The notes under the pieces: generated by a model
What the model saw: the letters and a program-made list of their open reading frames with translations, nothing else
The model's database searches: none
Told to the model about the DNA's origin: nothing
Position numbers and translations under genes: made by a program
Source of the DNA: an uncultured Eubacteriales bacterium
GTDB taxonomy: Bacteria > Bacillota > Clostridia > Oscillospirales > CAG-272
Assembly (NCBI GenBank): GCA_900552255.1
Contig: URZF01000044.1
Span: 1-9,238 of the forward strand
DNA length: 9,238 nucleotides
Direction of reading: 5' to 3'
Shown here: positions 1 to 7,142 of the stretch, one piece after another
Layout of the letters: each line of letters opens with the position of its first letter
Position numbering within the stretch: the stretch's first letter is position 1

Positions 1-14
1 TTTTTTTTTTTTTT
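1..14. repeat. T14 homopolymer tract at the window edge
   Basis: The window opens with 14 consecutive T residues followed by AATATTTT. It lies just upstream of the recG promoter -35 box, so it could act as an A/T-rich UP element. It could equally be the U-tract of a terminator for an upstream gene whose stem is outside the window. The sequence in view cannot separate these options. Confidence 0.5.
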
Positions 15-33
15 AATATTTTCCTTACTATTG

Positions 34-62
34 TTGACGGGAAAATGGCGAAGTGGTATAAT
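34..62 (+). promoter_or_regulatory. Sigma-A type promoter of recG
   Basis: A TTGACG -35 box (34-39) is followed by a 17-nt spacer and a perfect TATAAT -10 box (57-62). The region upstream of the -35 is A/T rich, like an UP element. Transcription should start near 68-70. That is downstream of the ATG at 45, so this promoter cannot express a protein starting there. It supports the ATG at 126 as the recG start. Confidence 0.8.
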
Positions 63-125
63 TTAGAAATAAAAATAGGCTTGGAGATACCGCTTTTGCG
101 GGTTCGGAGCCGGAAGGCGGGGGTC

Positions 126-2273
126 ATGCGTGGGAGTACGCTGAAAACGGGGCAGAATACGCCGGTGGAACGGTTTTTCGGCGTCGGCGCCAAGCGCGCG
201 GAGGCTTTCCATCGACTGGGGATTTATACGGCGCGCGATCTTGTTTATCATTTTCCGCGTGCCTATGAGCCGCGCGGAAACGTCAAGACGACGCTCGATG
301 CCGCCGACGGGGAGGTCTGCTCTCTCGTTCTCACGGTGAATACCGAGCCGAAATCCGCGATGATAAGGCGCGGTATGGTGATCACGAAAGTGACGGCTTT
401 CGACGATTTCGGCAAATGTGGGATCACGTTTTTCAATCAGCCGTATGTGAAGGACCTGATGCACCGCGGCTCGACGTTCCGCTTCTTTGGAAAGGTGAAG
501 CGCGAGGGCTTTGCCGTTTCCATGAGCTCGCCTGTGTTTGAGCCGTACAACGGGGTGACGCCGCTGCGTCCGCTTGTGCCGGTATATCCGCTCACGGAGG
601 GCATTTCGCAGAAGCTGATGGGCAGCACGGTGCGTTCGGCGCTCGACATGGTGCTTTCCGAGCATGACGGGCTTGCGGAATATCTGCCGGCGGCGCTTCG
701 CGAGCGGTATGCTTTGTGCGATATCCGCACCGCGCTGCATCTCATTCACAGGCCGGAAACTATAGAGGATACCGCGAGCGCCGTGCGCAGGCTTGCGTTT
801 GACGAGCTGTATCTCTTTGCGCTCTCGATGCTTTTGTTCGGAAAGAACCAGCCGAAGCGCGCGTCCCATCCCTGTGTAAGGCCGGACCGCGCCCGGTTTT
901 TGTCGGCGCTTTCCTATTCGTTGACCGGAGCGCAGATAAGGACGATCGACGGGATAGAGGCCGATATGACGGGCGATACGCTGATGAGCCGGCTCGTCGT
1001 CGGCGACGTCGGCTCCGGCAAGACGGTGTGTGCGGCGTATGCGGTCTATACGGCGCTGGAAAACGGCTTTCAGGCGGCCTTGATGGCTCCGACGGAAATC
1101 CTCGCAAGGCAGCATTTTGCGGAGCTTTCGGCATTTTTCGGCGCGATGGGCTATCGCACGGAGCTTCTTGTCGGAAGCATGACGCCTGCTGCCAAACGAA
1201 AAGCGGCGGCAGCTCTTGCCGCCGGAGAGGCTGATTTTGTCATCGGCACGCATGCGCTGATCGAGGACGGCGTCTGCTTTGCGAACCTTGGGCTTGCCGT
1301 CATCGACGAGCAGCACCGCTTCGGCGCCGCACAGCGTTCCGCGCTTGCGGCGAAGGGAGGTGAGGTGCATATGCTTTCCATGAGCGCGACGCCGATTCCG
1401 CGGACGCTCGCCATGGTGCTGTCTTTTGATACGGATGTATCGCTTATCGACGAAATGCCGCCCGGCAGACAGAAGGTGGATACTTTTCTCGTGGACGAGA
1501 GCTATCGTGAGCGTCTGAACGCTTTTATCCGCAAAAACGTGGACGGCGGCGGACAGGTATACGTGGTTTGTCCGGCTGTCGAGGAGCAGGAAAAGCTGGA
1601 GGGCGAAGGCGGCGATATGCTCGCGCGGGACGAGCTGGTCATGCTCGGAGGCGCGGTCGAGGAGAAGCCGAAGCTGAAAGCGGCGGTGGATTATGCGAAA
1701 GCCCTGTCGGAGACGGTTTTTCCGGAATACCGCGTCGCTTTTATCCATGGAAAGCTGAGCGGCAGGGCGAAGGACGCGATCATGAAGGATTTCGCCGCGG
1801 GGGACATCGACATTCTTGTTTCCACGACGGTGATCGAGGTCGGTGTGAATGTGCCGCGCGCGACGCTTATGATCGTCGAGAACGCCGAATTTTTCGGGCT
1901 CTCGGCGCTCCATCAGCTGCGCGGCCGCGTGGGACGAGGCGAGAAAAAATCGTACTGCGTTCTTGTCTCGGACAGCAAATCCGAAAAGGCGAAAGAGCGG
2001 CTCCGGATTCTTTGCGAAAATTCCGACGGCTTCCGGATCGCAGAGAAGGACCTTGAAATGCGGGGTCCCGGCGATTTCATCGAGCAGAGCGTCGGAAAAA
2101 CCCGCCAGAGCGGGGAATTTGATCTCGGGATCGCTTCCTCCCTGCGGGACTGCACACTTTTTTACGCCGCGTTTGACGAAGCGAAGCAGACGCTTGCGCG
2201 GGATCCGGGACTTGTCTCCGAGGAGAATGCCGCGCTTGCCCGCATGGCGGCGGAAAAAAGCGGGCGGGGCTGA
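126..2273 (+). CDS. recG: ATP-dependent DNA helicase RecG
   Basis: RecG is a superfamily 2 double-stranded DNA translocase that remodels stalled replication forks and branch-migrates Holliday junctions in the cytoplasm. The 715-aa product starts with the wedge/OB region (FFGVGAKRAEAFHRLGI, about residues 16-33). The helicase core follows: Walker A GDVGSGKT (293-300), motif Ia MAPTEILARQH, motif II DEQHRFG (394-400), motif III SATPIPRTLA (420-429), motif V VIEVGVNVPRAT (569-580) and motif VI QLRGRVGRG (597-605). The frame is open back to an ATG at 45, but that ATG lies inside the promoter and the extra 27 residues do not look like RecG. The ATG at 126 has a purine-rich GGAAGGCGGGGG stretch just upstream. 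Two oddities: the residue before the Walker A glycine is Val where RecG usually has Gln, and about 25 extra residues lie near 490-515. The next gene follows after 90 bp. The family call is secure; the exact start is very likely but inferred. Confidence 0.96.
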   Translation: MRGSTLKTGQNTPVERFFGVGAKRAEAFHRLGIYTARDLVYHFPRAYEPRGNVKTTLDAADGEVCSLVLTVNTEPKSAMIRRGMVITKVTAFDDFGKCGITFFNQPYVKDLMHRGSTFRFFGKVKREGFAVSMSSPVFEPYNGVTPLRPLVPVYPLTEGISQKLMGSTVRSALDMVLSEHDGLAEYLPAALRERYALCDIRTALHLIHRPETIEDTASAVRRLAFDELYLFALSMLLFGKNQPKRASHPCVRPDRARFLSALSYSLTGAQIRTIDGIEADMTGDTLMSRLVVGDVGSGKTVCAAYAVYTALENGFQAALMAPTEILARQHFAELSAFFGAMGYRTELLVGSMTPAAKRKAAAALAAGEADFVIGTHALIEDGVCFANLGLAVIDEQHRFGAAQRSALAAKGGEVHMLSMSATPIPRTLAMVLSFDTDVSLIDEMPPGRQKVDTFLVDESYRERLNAFIRKNVDGGGQVYVVCPAVEEQEKLEGEGGDMLARDELVMLGGAVEEKPKLKAAVDYAKALSETVFPEYRVAFIHGKLSGRAKDAIMKDFAAGDIDILVSTTVIEVGVNVPRATLMIVENAEFFGLSALHQLRGRVGRGEKKSYCVLVSDSKSEKAKERLRILCENSDGFRIAEKDLEMRGPGDFIEQSVGKTRQSGEFDLGIASSLRDCTLFYAAFDEAKQTLARDPGLVSEENAALARMAAEKSGRG

Positions 2274-2304
2274 TATATTATGCCGTCGATTGCAGAAAAA
2301 GGGA

Positions 2305-2324
2305 AAGCTTCCTGCCGGAAGCTT
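2305..2324. other. Hairpin in the recG/GH-like gene gap
   Basis: AAGCTTCC and GGAAGCTT form a perfect 8-bp inverted repeat around a TGCC loop, about 31 nt after the recG stop. On the + strand the stem is followed by CAAAAAATATAG, not a T-tract, so it is not a classical intrinsic terminator for recG. On the - strand it is followed by TTCCCTTTTT, but no - strand gene is nearby. It may be a processing or mRNA-stability hairpin within a recG-to-GH-like transcript, or part of that downstream gene's leader. I see no convincing promoter in this 90-bp gap. Confidence 0.4.
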
Positions 2325-2363
2325 CAAAAAATATAGAGAGATTTATTTTAAGGAGAGCATTTC

Positions 2364-3905
2364 ATGGGAAAAATCATCTTTAACGAGGATCCGAACCATT
2401 TTATTTACACACGGACGGCGGCGGGTATCGAAGAGGTCACAAGAGAGGACCTTGTGAATTTCATCATGCAGTATAAGGACACGCAGATCACCGACTTCAT
2501 GATCTGCCTGAACGCCTCCCTGACGTGGTACAATTCAAAGCGCACCATGAGCGGCATCGACAAATATAAGGAATGGGTCGCCGCCGGCAAGACCGACGAT
2601 ACGGAGACCAATAACGTGATAAAATGCGGGAGGCTCCTTGTCGATATCTATGAGAACAAGGGAATCGAGATGCATAAGCTGTGGATCGAGACGCTCCGTT
2701 CCATCGGAATCCGTCCGTGGATCAGCATCCGCATGAACGACATTCATGAAACGGACGCGGAGGATTCGTTCCTTTTCAGCGATTTTTATAAGAAAAACAG
2801 GTGGATGAACCGCGCTTCCCACCGGACGCCGGCGGGATATTATGAAAACGGACTCGACTATATGTTTCAAGAGGTGCGCGGCTACTATATGACGGTCATC
2901 GAGGAAGCGCTCGATACCTTTGACGCCGACGGCCTTGAGCTTGACTGGATGCGGGAGATCTATTCCGTCGGCATCGGACGCGAATATGAGGGGATCGCCG
3001 TTATCAACGCCTTTATGCGGGAAATATACGCGCGTGTAAAGGCTGCGGAAAAGAAGTGGGGACATCCGATCAAAATCGGTGTGCGCCTGCCGGACACGCC
3101 CGAAAAATGCCTGCGGCTCGGCTTTGATTTCTTCGATTGGATCGACGCCGGCATCCTCGACCTGATTGTCGTAACGCCGCGCTGGTCGAGCGTGGACAAC
3201 AATATGCCGATTGATCTGTGGCATCGGCTTCTTGCCGGAAAGAACGTCGAGCTTGCCGCGGGACTTGAAATCTTGATCGACGCTTATAACCGCCGCGGCA
3301 GAAAGTATGTGAACAACACCTTTGAAACGGCGATAGGCTCCGCCTGTGCGTATCTGTCGCTCGGCGCGGATGCGGTCTATCTTTTCAATTATATGGACGG
3401 CATCGTTCCGAATGCGCTGAGGGAGGATTCGCTTTATTCCGATCCCGAAATCTATCATCGGTTTTTGACGACGGCGGGTGACATCGAAAAAGCGGCGGCG
3501 GCGCCGCGCCGCCACGTCGTCACATATGACGACGTTTATGCGACAGGAGCCTCTAATACCAAGCAGCTTCCCATTGCGCTTTCCGGCAGCAGGGAGCGCG
3601 TGACGGCGTTTTCGGCGGTGCGCATTCCGACGGGACCGATTCCGGCGGGACGCTTGGTGCGCGTCGTGCTCGGCTTTGAGAAGGGGGCGTTTGACATCCA
3701 CGACCTCGTGGTTTATCTGAATGCGAAAAAATGTATGCTTGCGGGAGCGGCGGCGCCGGTCAATCCGCAGTATCCCGATATGGATTACTATGTTTTCGAT
3801 ACGGAAAACGACGGAGCTATCCCGCCGGTTTCCGTCTTGGAGGTAGGAATATCGGACGGCAGAGCGACGATTCATTGGGCGGAAATTGACGTATTGCAGC
3901 CGTGA
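2364..3905 (+). CDS. Putative TIM-barrel glycoside-hydrolase-like protein, uncharacterised
   Basis: I do not recognise a named family with certainty. The 513-aa protein reads as a TIM barrel of the broad GH-like type with a C-terminal beta-rich module. Likely barrel strands are DFMICLN (44-50), RPWISIRMND (118-127), DGLELDW (189-195), KIGVRLP (237-243), LDLIVVTPRW (265-274), VELAAGLEI (295-303) and DAVYLFNY (336-343). Acidic residues at strand ends (D126, E192, D194, E198, E302) resemble glycosidase active-site positions, but which are catalytic is a guess. Residues from about 405 to 513 look like a jelly-roll or sandwich domain. There is no signal peptide or membrane segment, so a cytoplasmic location is expected, which is odd for a polysaccharide hydrolase. 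The start is set by a strong TAAGGAG Shine-Dalgarno about 8 nt before the ATG. It lies between recG and a yfhO-type gene on the same strand. A role in glycopolymer or sugar metabolism is inference from fold and neighbour only. Confidence 0.8.
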   Translation: MGKIIFNEDPNHFIYTRTAAGIEEVTREDLVNFIMQYKDTQITDFMICLNASLTWYNSKRTMSGIDKYKEWVAAGKTDDTETNNVIKCGRLLVDIYENKGIEMHKLWIETLRSIGIRPWISIRMNDIHETDAEDSFLFSDFYKKNRWMNRASHRTPAGYYENGLDYMFQEVRGYYMTVIEEALDTFDADGLELDWMREIYSVGIGREYEGIAVINAFMREIYARVKAAEKKWGHPIKIGVRLPDTPEKCLRLGFDFFDWIDAGILDLIVVTPRWSSVDNNMPIDLWHRLLAGKNVELAAGLEILIDAYNRRGRKYVNNTFETAIGSACAYLSLGADAVYLFNYMDGIVPNALREDSLYSDPEIYHRFLTTAGDIEKAAAAPRRHVVTYDDVYATGASNTKQLPIALSGSRERVTAFSAVRIPTGPIPAGRLVRVVLGFEKGAFDIHDLVVYLNAKKCMLAGAAAPVNPQYPDMDYYVFDTENDGAIPPVSVLEVGISDGRATIHWAEIDVLQP

Positions 3906-4013
3906 TTTTTCGGGAAAAAGCTTCCGTCAAAATAAAATTGCCGGTTTGGGTGAGAAAACTTACGGTTTTTTACGACAAATTCATAAAATGTTAACATAGG
4001 AGGCCTGTTTGCT

Positions 4014-6635
4014 TTGGATAGGAATACGGAAGAAAAAATAACGGGCTGGAAACGGTTCTGCTCGCTTGTCTATCGGAATCGCTTCCCGCTTTCCGCCCTT
4101 GTGCTGACTTATTTCGCGCTTGTCGTCGCGGCGATCATCCGCGGGATCGCTCCGTTCGGCGACAATTCGCTTTTGACGATGGATCTTTGGGGACAGTATT
4201 ATCCCATGATTGTAGAAAAGCTGGACAATCCGTTTGCCATATGGTCGTGGAACGGTTCTCTCGGCTTTTCCGCGATCGTGCAGAGTGCATATTATACGAA
4301 TAGTTTATTCAATTTCTTGCTCCTGCCGTTTTCCGGCTACGCGAGGATCGCGGCGCTCGATCTTGTGATATTTTTGAAGGTCTCGCTTGCCGCGTGGAGC
4401 TTTTCCTATTATCTTGAACGCCGGTATGGAAAGCCCTCGCCTCTTTCCGCGGCGCTGGGTGTCGCTTACGGGCTTTCCGCCTATATGATCGCGTTCATTT
4501 CTCAGCCGATGTGGCTGGATGCGGTGATTTTTGTTCCGCTTATCATGCTCGGTCTTGAACGGATGCTGGCGGGAAAAAATCCGTGGATGTATGTGACCTT
4601 CCTTGCGCTCACGCTTTATTCCAATTTCTACATCGGCTGGGCGGTTTGCCTTTTTACCGTTCTTTGGTTTGTTGTCACGATGTGTTCGGACGGCAATCGG
4701 AGGGGGATAAAAAGAGCGGCGGCGGATACTGGCAAATTCGCGCTGATGTCGCTGATTGCCGGCGCGCTCTGCGCGTTTGTCCTGCTGCCCGTGGTGTACG
4801 GTATGCAGAACTGGACGTCATCCTCTCTCGGTTTTGACAAGGAAATCGCATTTTATCACAAGCTGCCGCAGATCATCGACAATCTCTCGGCCGGTGTCAA
4901 AACGTCGCTTGAATTCGGTGTGGCAAATCTCTATTGCGGCTCCGCGGCGATCTTTTTCGCCATCCTTTTTGTGCTGAACCGACGTGTTTCGTGGAAAAAG
5001 AAGCTCTGTTATACGCTTCTGTGCGCGTTCATGCTCGTTTCCTTTGAGCTGAATATCCTCGATTTTATTTGGCATGGACTGCATTTCCCGAATCAGCTTC
5101 CGGGACGGCAGAGCTTCCTTTATGTGTTTATCGTCCTTCTCATGGCATATGAGGCGCTGACGCATTTGGACGGACTGAATCTTGTTTGTACGTCCGCGGC
5201 GATGGCGGCGGCCGGCGGTATTCTGTTTATCGGATTAAACGACAGTCAATATCGTTCGGGACGTCTCGTTTCCGCCGCCGTGATTCTCCTTGCCTTCACC
5301 GTGATCGCGGTGTATCTGATCATGTCGAAAAAGATAAAGCTTCAGACGGTGACGTTCACGCTCGCGGCCCTCATCTCGCTGGAGGTGATCTGCTCCGGTA
5401 TTTACACGATGTCCCGATACCTCGGCTGTGCGAACGCGGTTTCCTATACGAGCTATGAGAGCGATATGCGCTATCTGACAAGCAAATATGAGAGCGGGAA
5501 GGACGATTTTTGGCGTTCGGAGATGACGCCGAATTTCACCTTTGACAGCGGAATGCTGTATGATTTCAAGGGCATGACTTATTATTCCTCCACCATGAAC
5601 GGGAGCTTATATAACTTCTTTCAAAGGCTCGGAAACAGAGTGTATGCGCTGAACGTCAGCACGATCTATCAGCCGACGCCGATTTTGGATATGATGTTCG
5701 GCATTCGGTATCACTATGTGACCGGCGGCGCCCTGACCTCCGAATACGGGGATGTCGTAGAGAAAAAGGGAAGCATCACCGTGCTTGAAAACCGGTACAC
5801 GCTTCCGGTGGCTTATGCGGTGAACGATACGATTAAAGGCTTTCAGACAGAGGGCAAGACCCCGCTTGAAGCGCAGAACGACTTTATCAGACTTTCCGCC
5901 GGTATCCGTGACGTCGATGCGGTATCGAGTGTTCAGGCGAAGGTCCTGAACAGAGAAAACGCCAATCTGTTTACCTCAGGCGGCAAACGGTATTTTTCGT
6001 CGCCGAAGTCGGATGAGGAATCGATTTTTGAATACAGCTTTGAAGCGACGAAAGACGGTTTCTTCTATATCGACTTTGATTTTATCGTCGGAAATTACAC
6101 GATCAGCATCAACGACGGAGCGGAAAAGACAGGCTCCTGCGGCAGGGATCCGCTGAAAAACGTCGGTTATGTGAAAAAGGGCGATACCATATATTTAAAG
6201 GTCGTGATCAGCGGATACGGCGTCGCGCTGTACGGAGCGGACGGATATATCATCGATGATACCGTTGTCGCCCGGGCTTATGATAAGCTGTCGCAGAATG
6301 TGCTTGACGTTACCTATGCTTCGGATACCAAAATAAAGGGAACGATAAGCTTGAAGGGCGATTCCGTGCTGTATTCCTCGATTCCGGCGGAGGCCGGCTG
6401 GAGCGTCTGGGTAGACGGTGTGAAGCAGGAGACTTTCGCTTTGGACGGCGTTCTTCTTTGCGCGGATATTAAGGCGGGCGATCATACCGTCGAGTACCGG
6501 TATCAGGCGCCGGGACTTGCGGCGGGAATCGGGATTTCGGTCGTCGGCGCCGCGGCGCTTGCGGCTTACTATCTGTTCGTTTATCTTTACAGGAATAGAA
6601 AATCAAACGGGGCTGCAAAAGAAAAAGCGGAGTGA
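4014..6635 (+). CDS. yfhO: YfhO-family polytopic membrane protein (probable GT-C-type glycosyltransferase)
   Basis: The protein has 873 residues, close to B. subtilis YfhO, which with CsbB and GtcA is implicated in adding sugar to lipoteichoic acid outside the membrane. A cytoplasmic N-terminus leads into a first membrane helix (about 25-45). Next comes an outward loop with FGDNSLLTMDLWGQYYP (48-64), whose Asp residues fit a GT-C-type active site. About a dozen hydrophobic helices follow to about residue 465, including a loop with HFPNQLPGRQSFLY (357-370). A large extracytoplasmic region (about 465-835) ends in GWSVWVDG (795-802) and AGDHTVEYRY, typical of YfhO C-termini. A last helix (about 838-858) and a Lys-rich tail follow. 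Translation starts at TTG, set by AGGAGG at 3998-4003, 10 nt upstream. TAAAAT at 3984-3989 could be a -10 box but has no good -35. The stop codon lies within the terminator stem. No CsbB or GtcA partner is in view, so the acceptor is unknown. Confidence 0.9.
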   Translation: MDRNTEEKITGWKRFCSLVYRNRFPLSALVLTYFALVVAAIIRGIAPFGDNSLLTMDLWGQYYPMIVEKLDNPFAIWSWNGSLGFSAIVQSAYYTNSLFNFLLLPFSGYARIAALDLVIFLKVSLAAWSFSYYLERRYGKPSPLSAALGVAYGLSAYMIAFISQPMWLDAVIFVPLIMLGLERMLAGKNPWMYVTFLALTLYSNFYIGWAVCLFTVLWFVVTMCSDGNRRGIKRAAADTGKFALMSLIAGALCAFVLLPVVYGMQNWTSSSLGFDKEIAFYHKLPQIIDNLSAGVKTSLEFGVANLYCGSAAIFFAILFVLNRRVSWKKKLCYTLLCAFMLVSFELNILDFIWHGLHFPNQLPGRQSFLYVFIVLLMAYEALTHLDGLNLVCTSAAMAAAGGILFIGLNDSQYRSGRLVSAAVILLAFTVIAVYLIMSKKIKLQTVTFTLAALISLEVICSGIYTMSRYLGCANAVSYTSYESDMRYLTSKYESGKDDFWRSEMTPNFTFDSGMLYDFKGMTYYSSTMNGSLYNFFQRLGNRVYALNVSTIYQPTPILDMMFGIRYHYVTGGALTSEYGDVVEKKGSITVLENRYTLPVAYAVNDTIKGFQTEGKTPLEAQNDFIRLSAGIRDVDAVSSVQAKVLNRENANLFTSGGKRYFSSPKSDEESIFEYSFEATKDGFFYIDFDFIVGNYTISINDGAEKTGSCGRDPLKNVGYVKKGDTIYLKVVISGYGVALYGADGYIIDDTVVARAYDKLSQNVLDVTYASDTKIKGTISLKGDSVLYSSIPAEAGWSVWVDGVKQETFALDGVLLCADIKAGDHTVEYRYQAPGLAAGIGISVVGAAALAAYYLFVYLYRNRKSNGAAKEKAE

Positions 6636-6655
6636 ATCTCACTCCGCTTTTTCTT
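6619..6655. terminator. Bidirectional intrinsic terminator between yfhO and mgsA
   Basis: Positions 6619-6635 pair perfectly with 6639-6655 (17 bp) around an ATC loop. The stem core is GCGGAGTGA/TCACTCCGC, with A-rich and T-rich flanks giving U-tracts in both directions. The TGA stop of the yfhO gene (6633-6635) forms the top of the left arm, and the - strand mgsA stop is only 9 bp beyond the right arm. It should end both converging transcripts. Confidence 0.93.
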
Positions 6656-6664
6656 CTTTCATTT

Positions 6665-7096
6665 TTATCGTATTCTCTTTGCTCGGTTATATTCCGATTT
6701 CGGATTCCAAAATTCACGCCAGTCGAGGTCTCCTCGGTCGAGTGCGGTGATGATCGCCTCCGCCGTAGCGATGTTGGTCGCTGTCGGAACGTTGCTCCTA
6801 TCACATTCGCGCATGAGCGCGGCATCTTTCAGCATTTCGTCGGGATCGTCGCTGCCGTCCCGGAAGTAAAGCAAAACGTCGATTTCATTGTAAGCGATCC
6901 GGGAAGCGATCTGCTGGATGCCTCCTTGGTTTCCCGGAAGAAGCTGCTCAATGGCAAGGCCTGTCGCCTCCGAGACGATTTTTCCCGTCATTTTCGTGGA
7001 GCAGATGTTGTGCTTTGCGAGTACGCCGCAGTACGCAATGCAAAACTGAACCATGAGTTCTTTTTTTGTTTCTGCGGCTATAAGTGCTATTTCCAT
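6665..7096 (-). CDS. mgsA: Methylglyoxal synthase (MgsA) family protein lacking key catalytic residues
   Basis: MgsA normally converts dihydroxyacetone phosphate to methylglyoxal plus phosphate, as a glycolytic bypass. This 143-aa protein aligns over the MGS fold: EIALIAAETKKELMVQF at the N-terminus, then SEATGL, GGIQQIASRIA, IDVLLYFRD and TATNIATAE. Set against E. coli MgsA, recalled from memory, His19 is Ala8, the catalytic base Asp71 is Ile60 (GGIQQ instead of GGDQQ), and the His98 loop is shortened by about four residues with no His. Ser65 is Pro54. The phosphate loop TGTTG reads TKMTG (34-38). Lys23, Asp91 and Asp101 appear kept as Lys12, Asp80 and Asp86. Fold conservation in one continuous frame argues against a sequencing frameshift. 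Ordinary MgsA activity seems unlikely; a ligand-binding or regulatory role is inference. It lies 46 nt after the MinD gene and is probably co-transcribed with it. The start is fixed by an in-frame TAG two codons upstream, yet no good Shine-Dalgarno precedes it. Confidence 0.9.
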   Translation of the reverse strand: MEIALIAAETKKELMVQFCIAYCGVLAKHNICSTKMTGKIVSEATGLAIEQLLPGNQGGIQQIASRIAYNEIDVLLYFRDGSDDPDEMLKDAALMRECDRSNVPTATNIATAEAIITALDRGDLDWREFWNPKSEYNRAKRIR

Positions 7097-7135
7097 AAGC
7101 TAACCGGCATTGCCGAGCGGCAACGCATTCCTTTC
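7087..7135 (-). promoter_or_regulatory. mgsA leader: displaced Shine-Dalgarno, small hairpin and overlapping mini-ORF
   Basis: On the - strand a good GAAAGGA (7129-7135) lies about 32 nt before the mgsA ATG, too far to serve it directly. Between them is a hairpin, TTGCC-GCTC-GGCAA (7110-7123), that shortens the gap to about 18 nt if folded. A 13-codon ORF (MRCRSAMPVSLWK) starts at 7128 directly after GAAAGGA and stops at 7087-7089, just past the mgsA start in another frame. This could couple translation, but the zero-length spacing makes its start doubtful. Confidence 0.25.
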
Positions 7136-7142
7136 AAAGTAT

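Noticed and set aside
63..2327. A 754-codon open frame on the - strand opposite recG
   Set aside because: It is antisense to an unmistakable RecG, its translation is rich in Arg/His/Lys with no recognisable domain, and it has no ribosome binding site. It is a codon-bias shadow.
2535..3875. A 446-codon open frame on the - strand opposite the GH-like gene
   Set aside because: The product is low-complexity and Arg-rich, and the + strand gene has a strong ribosome binding site and a coherent barrel pattern.
3955..3969. AAAAC-TTACG-GTTTT inverted repeat followed by T residues after the GH-like gene
   Set aside because: The stem is only 5 bp and almost all A/T, too weak to call a terminator.
3961..3989. 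Possible promoter before yfhO using TAAAAT at 3984-3989
   Set aside because: At 17 or 18 nt upstream the -35 candidates (TACGGT, TTACGG) match the consensus poorly, so I do not list it as a feature.
7061..7067. A run of seven A residues (- strand) near codons 10-12 of mgsA as a possible frameshift or slippage site
   Set aside because: The protein stays in one frame with family-like sequence on both sides, no downstream stimulatory structure is evident, and Lys-Lys codons explain the run.
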